Assembly (NCBI RefSeq): GCF_003367175.1
Contig: NZ_QRGA01000001.1
Span: forward strand, 434,001 to 498,000
Length of the DNA stretch: 64,000 nucleotides
DNA from: Trinickia dinghuensis
Lineage (GTDB): Bacteria > Pseudomonadota > Gammaproteobacteria > Burkholderiales > Burkholderiaceae
Reading direction: 5' to 3'
Part shown: in pieces, positions 7,776-17,461 of the stretch
Layout of the letters: every line of letters starts with the position of its first letter
Numbering within the stretch: position 1 is the first letter of the stretch
The notes under the pieces: model-generated
What the model saw: the letters and a program-made list of their open reading frames with translations, nothing else
What the model was told of the DNA's origin: nothing
The model's database searches: none
Translations under genes and position numbers: made by a program

Positions 7776-9004
7776 AGAAACTGACTGTGATGTACGTTGG
7801 GTGGGGCGAGCGGTTTCCGCTGGCGCAACTGGCCGACGATGGTCGAAATCTGCTTTTCCAATACACGCCGGATGCACTGGCTCGCGGGCTCGACCTATCG
7901 CCCTATCACCTCGGACTGACGCGCGAGGCATTCGGTGATTTTCCGGAGCACCAGCAGCGTTTGCCCGGTCTGGTAAGCGACGCGCTTCCAGACGGCTGGG
8001 GCATGCTGGTAATGGACCGTCTCTTTCGCAAAAACGGCATCGATGTCGCGACCATCTCTCCGCTCGACCGGCTAGCCTTCATCGGTGAGGATGCAATGGG
8101 CGCGCTGGCATTCGAGCCACCGTCGGGCCCGCACCTCGAAAATCGCGACATCAATCTGCTTCAGATTGCTAATAGCGTGCGAAGTGTTTTATCGGGAGAC
8201 AGCGAAGACATGCTACGCGACTTGGCACTGATGGGGGGCTCCCCGCACGGTGCGCGTCCGAAGATTCGTGTGAACCTCGATTGGGCCGCGGGGGTTGCAT
8301 CGATGACAGAAGATGGCCCCGGAGTTCCGTGGCTCGTCAAATTCCCTGGGCAAAACGAGGCCTCGGAGGTCTGCGCAATCGAATATGTGTACGCGGACAT
8401 GGCTCGCAGAGCGGGAATTCTCATGCCCGCGACGCATTTCTTCGCGCTTGCCGATGACTTGACTGCTTTCGGCATTGAGCGGTTTGACCGCGTGGACGGA
8501 ATGCGTGTCCCGGTGCACACGGTTTCCGGACTGGCACACGCAGACTTCAGGCATCCGAGTCTCGACTATTTGTCAGTACTCAGACTCACTCGCCTACTCA
8601 CCGCAGACGAGCGTGAAGTTTTGGAGATGTACCGGCGCTGCGTGTTCAATGTAGTCTTTCACAACCGGGACGACCATTCGAAGAACCTATCGTTTCTGAT
8701 GCGACGCGATGGTTCGTGGCATGTTGCTCCGGGATACGACCTCACTTTCAACGAGGGCCCCGGCGGCTATCATCAGATGGATGTTTGCGGCGAGGCCATG
8801 CGAATCGAGCGCCCGCATCTGCTCGACCTAGCGTCGAAAGCAGGAATCAAAAAGGACGATGCCGCCGCTATCATCGATCAGGTATGCGAGGCCGCCGGAT
8901 ATTTCCCGGAATCCGCTCGAAACCTGCCAATAAACATCTCGACCTATACGCATATTTGCGCAAAGATCGCGCACTCTCGCAGAGTGGCCGGTGCGAGTAA
9001 GTAG
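7772..9004 (+). CDS. hipA: HipA-family Ser/Thr kinase toxin
   Basis: Type II toxin kinase of 410 residues. E. coli HipA phosphorylates glutamyl-tRNA synthetase and causes persistence; other HipA proteins use other targets. Seen here: the regulatory loop SPHGARPK (157-164), whose Ser157 lines up with the autophosphorylated Ser150 of E. coli HipA; the catalytic loop HNRDDHSKN (from His297); and the metal-binding Asp in PGYDL near residue 322. All kinase residues look intact, so the toxin should be active. It overlaps hipB by 4 bases. The pair sits alone between unrelated genes, as is usual for a mobile addiction module. Confidence 0.92.
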   Translation: MKKLTVMYVGWGERFPLAQLADDGRNLLFQYTPDALARGLDLSPYHLGLTREAFGDFPEHQQRLPGLVSDALPDGWGMLVMDRLFRKNGIDVATISPLDRLAFIGEDAMGALAFEPPSGPHLENRDINLLQIANSVRSVLSGDSEDMLRDLALMGGSPHGARPKIRVNLDWAAGVASMTEDGPGVPWLVKFPGQNEASEVCAIEYVYADMARRAGILMPATHFFALADDLTAFGIERFDRVDGMRVPVHTVSGLAHADFRHPSLDYLSVLRLTRLLTADEREVLEMYRRCVFNVVFHNRDDHSKNLSFLMRRDGSWHVAPGYDLTFNEGPGGYHQMDVCGEAMRIERPHLLDLASKAGIKKDDAAAIIDQVCEAAGYFPESARNLPINISTYTHICAKIAHSRRVAGASK

Positions 9005-9113
9005 GACGATCGGCACGAAGACGATTGACTCGGTAGCCCTCGTTCAACGGCGCAATCGTCCCGCACTATAACCACCCTAGACCTACTTCCGATATTCTTT
9101 CTCGATCGACGAA

Positions 9114-9136
9114 AGTTTCCACGTCGCACGGAAACT
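9114..9136. terminator. Stem-loop between convergent hipA and GGDEF genes
   Basis: A 7-bp perfect stem, AGTTTCC / GGAAACT, with a 9-base loop lies between two convergent genes. No proper U tract follows on either strand, so a terminator role is only plausible. Confidence 0.3.
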
Positions 9137-9194
9137 AGCCGCGCACTCGGTAGATGGTGGAATGAAAGTCGATATCCGACGCAACATAGCGCCC

Positions 9195-10616
9195 TCACCC
9201 CGCGATCGTTTCCACCGATGCCGTCCGTTCCACCCGCCCACGCCCTGCGGCCTTCGCGGCGTACAGCGCCGTGTCGGCCGCCCGCACGAGCGCGTGACTC
9301 GAATCGCCCGCATCATCGATGCAACTGGCCACGCCTACGCTGATCGTCACATGCAACGCGGCGGTCGATCCCGCATTGGGAATCGCCATCGCGGCAACCG
9401 CATCGCACATCCGCTGCGCGACGGACGCCGCCGCGGACGTATCCGTTTGCGGCAGCAGAACCGCAAATTCCTCCCCGCCATAGCGCGCCACCAAATCATG
9501 CCCATGGCGCGCAGCATCGTTCAGGGATTCAGCGACGCGAACTAGACAACGGTCACCTTCCAAGTGCCCATAACGATCGTTGAAGGCCTTGAAATGGTCG
9601 ATATCGATCATCAGCAGCGAAAGCGGCGAGCGGTCATGCTTGGCCCGCTGCAACCGTGCGGCAAGCGCCGCGTCGAATGCGCGGCGGTTCGCGGCACCAG
9701 TCAACGGATCGGTGGTGGCCAACCGTTTCAGTTCTTCGAGCGCCGCCGCCAGCCGTGATTGCAGAAAATAATTCTCGACGAGCAGGAGCAACAGCACGAA
9801 GCTCGCCGCAAGCAACCCGTAAATCCGCCCAGCATAGAACCCGAGATCGTAACGGCCGGCATTGAAGACGGCACTGAGCGCGATGTCGCATATCCAGACG
9901 CAAAGCACGACCATCAGCCATCGGTCGACCGTGGAATCGCGCCTTTTTCTCCACAGCACCGCAAGCGCGACCAGACACATTCCCCAAGTCATTCCGACCA
10001 CCGACATCATCTGCGGGGTATAGCCGTTGCCTCGCATGATCTGTGGCAGCAGGTGCTCGCCAGCCGTTGCAAGCAAGGCCAGACCGCCGGCGGCCGCAAG
10101 CACCGTCCCGATGCAGAACAGCAGCCAGCGAACTCGCACCGATTTCCCGGACATCCGATCGCGCTTGCCGTCCTTGAGCAACGCATAGGCGATGACGAAC
10201 AACGGAAAACCGGCATGCCAGAACATGTAGATCCATGCCGTGCTTTGCGGTCCCGCGCCCAACAATCCGGCCGCCGAAAACAACCCGGGAAAGCTCAGCA
10301 TGTGCAAGAGCGCAATCGCCGCCGTGTACAGGTAGCCGCTGGCCAATACACCGATAGCCCGGGATCGGGCGATCACGCACTGCCCGAATAAGAGCACAGC
10401 AGTGATCAAATCGTTGACCACAAGCGCGGCTTCATACACCGGGATGAATGCCGGAACGGGCGGCAGATGCCGCTTCGCAAAAGGAACAACGGCGAAGAGC
10501 ACCAACAACGAGAACACCGCGATGACGGCGGGCAGCGCGCGGGCATGCGGGCTCGTGGATTCCGTCTGAGGAAAGACGGTGGGCTGATCGGCCCGGCGGG
10601 CGGTCAAGCTTGGCAT
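9195..10616 (-). CDS. MASE4-GGDEF diguanylate cyclase
   Basis: Inner-membrane c-di-GMP synthase of 473 residues. Residues ~30-290 form about eight transmembrane helices resembling the MASE4 sensor domain (VYEAALVVNDLITAVLLFGQ). A helical linker leads to a GGDEF domain that begins TTDPLTGAANRRAF and has the active loop Y379-GGEEF (380-384), so catalysis should work. The inhibitory I-site, normally RxxD five residues before the loop, reads HGHD: the Arg is lost and product feedback is probably weak. Start ATG 10616. It stands alone, convergent with hipA, and its signal is unknown. Confidence 0.88.
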   Translation of the reverse strand: MPSLTARRADQPTVFPQTESTSPHARALPAVIAVFSLLVLFAVVPFAKRHLPPVPAFIPVYEAALVVNDLITAVLLFGQCVIARSRAIGVLASGYLYTAAIALLHMLSFPGLFSAAGLLGAGPQSTAWIYMFWHAGFPLFVIAYALLKDGKRDRMSGKSVRVRWLLFCIGTVLAAAGGLALLATAGEHLLPQIMRGNGYTPQMMSVVGMTWGMCLVALAVLWRKRRDSTVDRWLMVVLCVWICDIALSAVFNAGRYDLGFYAGRIYGLLAASFVLLLLLVENYFLQSRLAAALEELKRLATTDPLTGAANRRAFDAALAARLQRAKHDRSPLSLLMIDIDHFKAFNDRYGHLEGDRCLVRVAESLNDAARHGHDLVARYGGEEFAVLLPQTDTSAAASVAQRMCDAVAAMAIPNAGSTAALHVTISVGVASCIDDAGDSSHALVRAADTALYAAKAAGRGRVERTASVETIAG

Positions 10617-10697
10617 AAGTGACGATCGAGGTGGGCGCTATCCCGCTGAACGAAGACATCGCGGGTGCGCGATCTTACTACGCCCCCCCCCGCAGCG

Positions 10698-11960
10698 CTA
10701 AAAATAAAACGTCACGATCGCCTGCAGGATATTGCTTTGCGACGCGGCCCCGAATGCACTATGCGAGCCCCCATGATCCGCTTGCCACTGCACGGCGAAA
10801 TCGGCGCGAGGCCAATGATAGCGGGCCTCGATCCAGGCGAAAAAGCTGTTGTCGACCAGGTCGTATCGGCCCATCAGCGTCACATCGAGGTCCAGGACGA
10901 AAGCATCCTGCCATGTGACGTAGGAAAATACTGAATTTCGCGTAGTCAATTCCCGAGCCTGAGTCGCGGCCTCTCTGTATGCGCCATAACGAGCCGGATC
11001 CATGGCGAGTGCGTTCCACGTAGCGCGATTCGCACCGAGGCCGTCGTAGTCGTATTCGAGCGTGGCCGATACCTTGCCCGGAAACGTGCGGGTCGCCCCT
11101 GTCGCGAGACGCGAATGAAAGCTGTTGCCCGCGCTCGGGGCGTCCGCGAGCGCCTTGCCCCGCCCACCCGCGTATTCGACGAAGAACACCGTTGCGTCGT
11201 CGAGCAGCGCGGTCGCGTTCACACCGAATTGCGGCGGGATATCGGTGCCGCCGTACACGAGCCATTGCGGCGAGAACCTTCCAAAAAGACGCTGAGTGCC
11301 GCTGATCAAGTAGCGCCACTGCCGATTCGTCGCACCGAAGTCCGGGCTGAAGGTTCCATCGCTCGAACTCGCGGCGAGCCGCGGCGATACGAGCGCGCTC
11401 AATGACCCGCCCGCCCACAGCAGTTGGCCACGCAGCATCACGCTGCCAAGCCGGTTCTCGCGCAGGCTCGCCGGGTCGATCGAGACGATCGACCGAATCG
11501 CATCGGCCTTGAAGAAATCCGTGGGATTGAAGCCGGATGCCACGCCTTCGCGCAAATTGATTCGCCCGGCGTCGACGATTGTCGATTGCGTCGGTTGCCA
11601 ACTGATGTACGCCTGCTTCAGCGTATCGACCGCGTTGTACTTTCCGTTCGCGTCGCGCCAGCCGGTATCGAACCGATTCGACAACACCGCACGCCAACCG
11701 GGAAATAGAGCGCCGTCATACGACAGCGACGATGCCGCGCGCACGGTATCGTTCAACTCGACGCGCCCCGCTTGATTGGCCGCGTTGTAGTTCGCCGCCG
11801 CCAGTTCGAACGATCCGCGCCAGTTGCTCGGCACCGTCACCGTCGCGCTAGCCGTATCGGCCAGCCCGAGCGCATCGGCGTCGGCGTCCGCGGCCGCATG
11901 CGCCGCAGGTACAAACATCATCCCGGCCACGAGCAACGCGCTTTTCGACAAGCATCGCAT
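10698..11960 (-). CDS. Outer-membrane beta-barrel protein of the ABC/LolA-like cluster
   Basis: Protein of 420 residues with a signal peptide (LLVAGMMFVPAAHAA). It then has a long run of alternating polar/aromatic strands and ends in Phe (TFYF-type end), the signature of BAM-inserted outer-membrane barrels. It resembles the broad DUF1302/porin-like group. It is the last gene of a four-gene minus-strand operon with a LolA-like periplasmic protein 12 bp upstream and an ABC exporter before that. A role as the outer-membrane end of an envelope lipid/lipoprotein trafficking route is inference. A run of nine G (minus strand) lies just past its stop. Confidence 0.75.
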   Translation of the reverse strand: MRCLSKSALLVAGMMFVPAAHAAADADADALGLADTASATVTVPSNWRGSFELAAANYNAANQAGRVELNDTVRAASSLSYDGALFPGWRAVLSNRFDTGWRDANGKYNAVDTLKQAYISWQPTQSTIVDAGRINLREGVASGFNPTDFFKADAIRSIVSIDPASLRENRLGSVMLRGQLLWAGGSLSALVSPRLAASSSDGTFSPDFGATNRQWRYLISGTQRLFGRFSPQWLVYGGTDIPPQFGVNATALLDDATVFFVEYAGGRGKALADAPSAGNSFHSRLATGATRTFPGKVSATLEYDYDGLGANRATWNALAMDPARYGAYREAATQARELTTRNSVFSYVTWQDAFVLDLDVTLMGRYDLVDNSFFAWIEARYHWPRADFAVQWQADHGGSHSAFGAASQSNILQAIVTFYF

Positions 11961-11972
11961 CGTTCAGTTCGT

Positions 11973-12749
11973 TCAGTTCGGCTTGAAGCGCGCGAGATAT
12001 TCGCGCTGCATCCACGAATCGGGAATGTCGCGCCATGCGTAGTTCGAATAGCGCATGACGGTCACCCAGCCCGGATCGAGCCCATCGATGATGACGATTT
12101 CCGTCGGCCGCACCGCGCCGAGTTCCTCTTGGAAGCGCCGGAAATACGAGACCTTCAGCAACGTCCCGCTTTCCGCGTAAAAGCGCGCTTTGACGGGCCG
12201 CATCGTCGCGCTGTCGAGCCATAAGTCGATCGCGTGATAAGTCGCCTCCGGCGAACGCGCCACCAGCGCCAGCTTGTAGCAGTGTTTGGTTTGCCGGTCG
12301 CCGTCGGCGATGTCTTCCTCGCCCGCGAGCGACGGCGTGTAGTCATGTGCCCAATTGACCGTGACGACGTCGCCGTTGGCCGCCTGGCCCAGCAATCGCT
12401 GTTGCGGCGAGATGCGAACGCTCGCCTGACTCGACGGATCGTAGAACCAGAGGTCCAAGCCGTTTTTCAGCAGCAGCTTGTCGACGTCGCGCGCCGGCGC
12501 ATCGAAATGGACAAGGCTTCGATACTGCCCGTTGTCGGGGTCGATTTTCGAATAGACCGACAGGATGTTTTGATCGGTCTGCCGGCCCTGATGAAATTCG
12601 ATCAGTGTGGTCGTCAAACTGAAGGGCTTGCCCGGGTTGCGGATTGCGTCGCTGGCTTCGAGCAGTTGCTGCGCGCTCGGCGACGCGTTGGCCGCGACCG
12701 ATACGCAGAACGTGATGACGGCGAACCAGCGTGACAATGCGGATTTCAT
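11973..12749 (-). CDS. LolA-like outer-membrane lipoprotein-sorting family protein
   Basis: Periplasmic protein of 258 residues with a cleavable signal peptide (WFAVITFCVSVAANA-SP). The rest is the half-barrel fold of the outer membrane lipoprotein-sorting protein family (PF17131-like): repeated WFYDPSS, RISPQQRLLGQA and DLWLDSATMRPVKARFY strands, as seen in LolA/LolB-type hydrophobic carriers. ATG 12749 has GGAG 5 bases upstream; a GTG at 12755 is less likely. Its position between an FtsX-type ABC permease and an outer-membrane barrel suggests it shuttles a lipophilic cargo across the periplasm. It is not the housekeeping LolA. Confidence 0.8.
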   Translation of the reverse strand: MKSALSRWFAVITFCVSVAANASPSAQQLLEASDAIRNPGKPFSLTTTLIEFHQGRQTDQNILSVYSKIDPDNGQYRSLVHFDAPARDVDKLLLKNGLDLWFYDPSSQASVRISPQQRLLGQAANGDVVTVNWAHDYTPSLAGEEDIADGDRQTKHCYKLALVARSPEATYHAIDLWLDSATMRPVKARFYAESGTLLKVSYFRRFQEELGAVRPTEIVIIDGLDPGWVTVMRYSNYAWRDIPDSWMQREYLARFKPN

Positions 12750-12773
12750 GAGCACTCCGATAAGAATGATCGA

Positions 12774-14177
12774 TCAAGAGAAGCGCAGCGCTTCGACGAT
12801 AGGCATTCTCGACGCGCGCCGCGCCGGCAGCCAGGCCGAAGCAGTCGCCACGAGCAAGATGCCGAGCGCGTTGCGCGCGATCATTGCGGTTTCTCCCCAC
12901 ACGCGGACGGTCAATGCGACGCTGTCCGTCTGGCCCGGCGGCATCCAGCGCAATCCCGCGTGATTGACGAGAGCGGCGCCGGCAAGCGCGATCAACGTGC
13001 CGAGAACCGCACCGCAAAGACCGAGCAAGCACCCCTCGCAGACGAAGATTCGGCTGACGCCGCCATCTCGCAGCCCCATTGCGCGCAACGTGCCGATTTC
13101 ATGCGTGCGCTCCATCACGGCCATGTTCATCGTGTTGCCCACCGTGAACATCACGACGGTTGCCATCAGAATCGCGATGAAGCCGAACACCGCGTTGAAC
13201 ATCCCCGTGATCTGCCCGTATTGCGGGTTCAACGTCGCGAAATCGAGCACGTCGAGCGCATTGCCTCCCGGCGTCCGCTTCAGCAGCGCAACGAGTGCCG
13301 TCCGGGCACGGCCGATGTCCGCCGTATGGCGCAGCTGCACGACGATCGACGTCGCCCGCGGCTGACCGCCGCCGTAGACGAGACGCTGCGCCTGTGCCAA
13401 ATGCAACTGGACGTACATGTCGTCGATATCCTTGACGCCCTGCTTCTGCGCCGCCACGACGTCTAGCTGCGCGACATTCGGGGCGCCGTAGGCGTTCGAC
13501 GTCAGCAGTTGGATATGCGCGGTTCGCGACTCAGGTGAATCGCCATGCAGCGAACGCGACTCGGCCGCGGCGAGCTGAACGAGATCGTTAGGGGTCGCGG
13601 GCTGCGAGGACGCGTCCTGCGCCGGCTGCGGATCGCGGCAATTGGGCACCTTCAGCGAAGTACATAGGCGCAGCACCCGTGCGACACCCGTTCCGATCAC
13701 CACTGCATTGGGCAGCGTGGACGCGAGCGCAAGCGACCCGGACGCAATGGGGAAGCCGTAATCGTTCCACTCGCGCATGCGGCGTTGCTCGTCGACGACG
13801 ATGCCGTTGCCGAAGACCGTGCGCGACACGCCCGCGGCGAAGTTGCCGGCGATCCCATTGACGGCCAGCACGGGCGTGACGACGGTGACCATCGATCTCA
13901 GTTGCGGGTCACCGCGCACGGCATCGACGATGCGCGCGTAGTCGGCGATCCCATATGAAACCGGGTCGCCGCTACCGTAAAGAAAGTAGCCGCGGCGTTG
14001 AATCTGCAAATGGCCGCCGTACCGCACGAAGCTGGTCTGCAGGCCGTAGTTGATATTGCGCGTATATCCGCCGAACAACAGCACGGCCGTGAGGCCGATC
14101 ACCATGGCGAGCAGCGTGGTCGACGAGCGGCGCCGGTTGCGCTGCAGATTGCGAAAAGCGAGGATCCAGGTTTTCAC
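12774..14177 (-). CDS. FtsX/MacB-type ABC transporter permease
   Basis: Inner-membrane permease of 467 residues. One N-terminal helix (about residues 20-40) is followed by a large periplasmic MacB_PCD-type domain of about 260 residues, then three C-terminal helices of the FtsX domain (FGFIAILMATVVMFTVGNTMNM, with the typical ERTHEIGTLRAMGLRDG cytoplasmic segment). This is the topology of LolC/E and MacB, which work on lipoproteins or envelope substrates rather than move solutes through the membrane. It overlaps the ATPase gene by 4 bases. With one permease gene, the transporter is probably a homodimer with two ATPases. Confidence 0.88.
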   Translation of the reverse strand: MKTWILAFRNLQRNRRRSSTTLLAMVIGLTAVLLFGGYTRNINYGLQTSFVRYGGHLQIQRRGYFLYGSGDPVSYGIADYARIVDAVRGDPQLRSMVTVVTPVLAVNGIAGNFAAGVSRTVFGNGIVVDEQRRMREWNDYGFPIASGSLALASTLPNAVVIGTGVARVLRLCTSLKVPNCRDPQPAQDASSQPATPNDLVQLAAAESRSLHGDSPESRTAHIQLLTSNAYGAPNVAQLDVVAAQKQGVKDIDDMYVQLHLAQAQRLVYGGGQPRATSIVVQLRHTADIGRARTALVALLKRTPGGNALDVLDFATLNPQYGQITGMFNAVFGFIAILMATVVMFTVGNTMNMAVMERTHEIGTLRAMGLRDGGVSRIFVCEGCLLGLCGAVLGTLIALAGAALVNHAGLRWMPPGQTDSVALTVRVWGETAMIARNALGILLVATASAWLPARRASRMPIVEALRFS

Positions 14178-14878
14178 AGCGGCGCCTCCTCTTCGGCCAT
14201 CCGCTCGATCGAGACGATGTTCCCATCACGGATGTGGACGACGTCGTCGGCGGATGCGAGCAATTGCGGGTCGTGCGACGAAAACACGAACGACGTCGCC
14301 CGCTCGCGCTGCATCGTGCGCATGAGGCCTAGGATCGCCGCGCCGGTCGTGCTGTCGAGATTGGCGGTGGGTTCGTCGGCCAAGACGAGCGACGGACGCG
14401 TCGCCAAAGCGCGAGCGATTGCAACGCGCTGCTGTTGGCCGCCGGAGAGTTCGCCGGGTTTGCGATGCGCATGCGGCGCCACGCCGACGGCGTCGAGCAA
14501 CGCCATCACGTCCGCACGGCGGCGCGCTTTCGATACGCCGAGCAACGTCAGCGGATATTCCACGTTCTCATAAGCGCTCAGAACGGGAATCAAATTGAAA
14601 GACTGGAAGACGAAGCCGATATGGCGCGCACGGAAATCGGAAAGGGCATTGCTGCTCAATTGATCGAGCGCCTGGCCCGCAACGACGACGCTGCCGCTCG
14701 TCGCTCGGTCGATTCCGCCGAGCAGGTTCAGCAGGGTGGTCTTGCCGCTGCCCGAAGGCCCCGACAAGACGGTGAACCGGCTGGAGACGATTTCGACGGA
14801 TACGTCTTGCAACGCCGGCACAACCGTCGCCCCGGTGCCGTATGTCCTCGTCGCTTTATGTACGCTGGCCGCTATCAC
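14174..14878 (-). CDS. ABC transporter ATP-binding protein (LolD/MacB type)
   Basis: ATPase of 234 residues. Walker A GPSGSGKTT (40-48), signature LSGGQQQR (144-151), Walker B LVLADEPT and the H-loop SSHDPQ are all intact. It belongs to the LolD/FtsE/MacB-type o228 group, whose members pair with FtsX-fold permeases, as here. It is the first gene of a four-gene operon running to 10698. The 219 bases between it and the kdgD gene should contain the operon promoter, but no clear -35/-10 pair was seen. Confidence 0.9.
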   Translation of the reverse strand: MIAASVHKATRTYGTGATVVPALQDVSVEIVSSRFTVLSGPSGSGKTTLLNLLGGIDRATSGSVVVAGQALDQLSSNALSDFRARHIGFVFQSFNLIPVLSAYENVEYPLTLLGVSKARRRADVMALLDAVGVAPHAHRKPGELSGGQQQRVAIARALATRPSLVLADEPTANLDSTTGAAILGLMRTMQRERATSFVFSSHDPQLLASADDVVHIRDGNIVSIERMAEEEAPL

Positions 14879-15097
14879 GTGCGCCCCCTTGGTCGTTTAT
14901 CGATGGGGGGCACTTTGAGCGCTTCTCAGGCGTCCAGCGAACAGATGCGACGAACGGCGAAATGCGCCGATAGAATGCTTCGCAGCGCGACGAATCGATC
15001 CCGGCCGATTCGAACGCGCTGCAGTTACGACGGACTTACCGATAGGCCTTATTGCGCCCGGCGGGCCGCATACGGCCGATATTCGATGCGATGACGC

Positions 15098-16015
15098 TCA
15101 CTGCGCCCCAAGCCGCTTGATGAGCGCATCCAACTGCGCCATCTCCTCCTCGGTCAAATCGACCAGCGGCGCCCGCACCGGCCCCGCGTCGCGGCCCACG
15201 AGCTTCGCCCCCGCCTTCACGATACTGACCGCATAACCCGCGCGACGATTGCGAATCTTGAGGTAAGGCAGGAAGAATTCGTCGATCAAGCGCCCCACGG
15301 TGCCGTGATCGTCGGACGCGATCGCGCGATAAAACTCCATCGCCGTCTTCGGAATGAAATTGAACACGGCGGACGAATACACCGGCACGCCGAGCGCCTT
15401 ATACGCAGCCGCATACACCTCGGCGGTAGGCAAGCCGCCGAGATAGGCAAAGCGATCGCCGAGGCGGCGGCGAATCGTCACCATCGCCTCGATCTCGCCG
15501 ACACCGTCCTTGAAACCGATCAGGTTCTCGCAACGATCTGCCAATTGCTCGAGCATGTCGGCGCTGAGCTTGGAGTTCGCGCGGTTATAGACGATCACGC
15601 CCATCTTGGGCACGGCCTTGCAGACCTGCTCGACGTGCGCGGCAATGCCTTCCTGCGGCGCCTCCGTCAAGTAATGCGGCATCAAGAGAATGCCCTGAGC
15701 CCCCTTTCGCTCGGCTTCCTGCGCGTATTCGATCGCCACGCGCGTCGGGCCGCCGGCGCCGGCCAGGATCGGCACCTTGCCCTTGCACGTTTCGGTGGCC
15801 GTTTGAATGACGTTCGAGTACTCGCGCTTCGTCAGCGAAAAGAACTCGCCGGTGCCGCCCGCGGCGAACAGCGCACTCGCCCCGTAAGGCGCGAGCCATT
15901 CGAGGCGGGACGCATAGGTATCGGCCCGGAATTCGCCGTCGGCGTCGAAATCCGTAACGGGAAACGACAGAAGTCCTTCGGAAACGATAGTCTTCAGCTC
16001 TTGCGGTGTGGTCAT
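15098..16015 (-). CDS. kdgD: 5-dehydro-4-deoxyglucarate dehydratase
   Basis: Class I aldolase-fold enzyme of the DapA superfamily, 305 residues. It converts 5-keto-4-deoxy-D-glucarate to 2-oxoglutarate semialdehyde, water and CO2. Visible features: the GGTGEF substrate loop (53-58), the catalytic Tyr (VYNRANS, Y143) and the Schiff-base Lys ([10 protein letters not shown]169). The following DGVGEIEAM segment is characteristic of KdgD rather than DapA or NanA. Start ATG 16015. It follows glucarate dehydratase and the MFS carrier on the same strand, making a complete route from D-glucarate towards 2-oxoglutarate. Confidence 0.93.
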   Translation of the reverse strand: MTTPQELKTIVSEGLLSFPVTDFDADGEFRADTYASRLEWLAPYGASALFAAGGTGEFFSLTKREYSNVIQTATETCKGKVPILAGAGGPTRVAIEYAQEAERKGAQGILLMPHYLTEAPQEGIAAHVEQVCKAVPKMGVIVYNRANSKLSADMLEQLADRCENLIGFKDGVGEIEAMVTIRRRLGDRFAYLGGLPTAEVYAAAYKALGVPVYSSAVFNFIPKTAMEFYRAIASDDHGTVGRLIDEFFLPYLKIRNRRAGYAVSIVKAGAKLVGRDAGPVRAPLVDLTEEEMAQLDALIKRLGAQ

Positions 16016-16082
16016 GATCGTGGTCCTGCTCGTAATGTTCGTGAATGTATCGGGGGTATCGTTGCGTCGGCGTCAGCGTCGT

Positions 16083-17423
16083 TCAGCGCACGAGGCACGG
16101 ACGCTTGTTGTCGAATTTCCAATTCGGAATCAGGTACTGCATGGCGACGGCATCGTCACGCGAGCCGAGACCGTGCTTCAGATAGAGCGCATGCGCCTTT
16201 TCCACTTCGTCCATGTCGATCTCGATGCCGAGGCCGGGCTTGCGCGGCACCTCGATCTTGCCGCCGGCGATTCGCAGCGGCTCGCGCGTCAAACGCTGGC
16301 CGTCCTGCCAAATCCAGTGCGTGTCGATCGCCGTCACCTTGCCCGGCGCGGCCGCGCCGACGTGCGTGAACATTGCGAGCGAGATGTCGAAGTGATTGTT
16401 CGAGTGCGACCCCCACGTGAGCCCGAACATCTGGCACAACTGCGCCACGCGCACCGAACCCTGCATCGTCCAGAAGTGCGGATCGGCAAGCGGAATATCG
16501 ACCGATTGCAACTGGATCGAATGCGCCATCTGGCGCCAGTCGGTCGCGATCATGTTCGTCGCCGTCGGCAAACCCGTGGCGCGACGGAATTCGGCCATCA
16601 CCTCGCGGCCCGAATAACCGCCTTCCGCGCCGCACGGATCCTCGGCGTAGGCGAGCACGCCATGCTTGTCGCGGCACAGCCGCACCGCCTCGGCGAGCGA
16701 CCAAGCACCGTTCGGATCGAGCGTGACGCGCGCATCGGGAAAGCGCTCATGGAGGGCAACGATCGCTTCCATTTCCGCGTCGCCGCTCAGCACGCCGCCC
16801 TTGAGCTTGAAGTCGTTGAAGCCGTAGCGCGCCTGCGTGGCTTCGGCGAGCCGAACCACGGCCTCGGGCGTGAGCGCCTCTTCGTTGCGCAAACGGAACC
16901 ATGCGTCGCCGTCGTCCGGCTCCGCGCGATAGTCGAGCGACGTCTTGCTTCGGTCGCCCACGTAGAACAGATACCCGAGCATGTCGACCGCGTCGCGCTG
17001 CTGCCCCGAACCGAGCAGCGCCGCGACCGGCACGTCGAGGAATTGGCCGAGCAGATCGAGCAGCGCGGATTCGATCGCGGTCACCGCATGGATCGTCGTG
17101 CGCAGATCGAATGTCTGCAGGCCGCGGCCGCCCGAGTCACGATCGGCGAACGCGGCTTGCATCGCGTTCAGCACCTCGTTGTAACGCCCGATGGACTGAC
17201 CCACGACGAGCGCACGCGCATCTTCCAGTGTCTTGCGGATCGCCTCGCCGCCGGGCACTTCGCCGAGGCCGACGCGGCCCGCGCTGTCCTGCACGACGAC
17301 GATGTTTCGCGTGAACCACGGACCGTGCGCGCCGCTGAGGTTCAACAACATGCTGTCCCGGCCTGCGACCGGAATGACCCGCAGATCGGTGACAACCGGC
17401 GTGCCGAGGAAAGTCGTATTCAT
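16083..17423 (-). CDS. gudD: Glucarate dehydratase
   Basis: Enolase-superfamily enzyme of 446 residues, the same length as E. coli GudD. It dehydrates D-glucarate (and L-idarate) to 5-keto-4-deoxyglucarate. Visible: the KxK base motif (FKLKGG), the metal ligands around [24 protein letters not shown] and [10 protein letters not shown], and the catalytic His in [13 protein letters not shown]. The ATG at 17423 is the true start; the reading frame stays open for another 970 bases through the next gene, which is coincidental. It lies between the carrier gene and kdgD in one operon. Confidence 0.95.
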   Translation of the reverse strand: MNTTFLGTPVVTDLRVIPVAGRDSMLLNLSGAHGPWFTRNIVVVQDSAGRVGLGEVPGGEAIRKTLEDARALVVGQSIGRYNEVLNAMQAAFADRDSGGRGLQTFDLRTTIHAVTAIESALLDLLGQFLDVPVAALLGSGQQRDAVDMLGYLFYVGDRSKTSLDYRAEPDDGDAWFRLRNEEALTPEAVVRLAEATQARYGFNDFKLKGGVLSGDAEMEAIVALHERFPDARVTLDPNGAWSLAEAVRLCRDKHGVLAYAEDPCGAEGGYSGREVMAEFRRATGLPTATNMIATDWRQMAHSIQLQSVDIPLADPHFWTMQGSVRVAQLCQMFGLTWGSHSNNHFDISLAMFTHVGAAAPGKVTAIDTHWIWQDGQRLTREPLRIAGGKIEVPRKPGLGIEIDMDEVEKAHALYLKHGLGSRDDAVAMQYLIPNWKFDNKRPCLVR

Positions 17424-17461
17424 CAAAAGCTCCGCTGAGTAGAAATGATCGGCGGCACGGC

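Noticed and set aside
9005-9194. Short frames between hipA and the GGDEF gene, possibly a gene remnant
   Set aside because: No family likeness and no ribosome-binding site; only a weak stem-loop could be supported.
10683-10691. Run of nine C beside the outer-membrane barrel gene, a possible phase-variation tract
   Set aside because: It lies just past the stop codon, outside any coding region or promoter, so length changes would have no clear effect.
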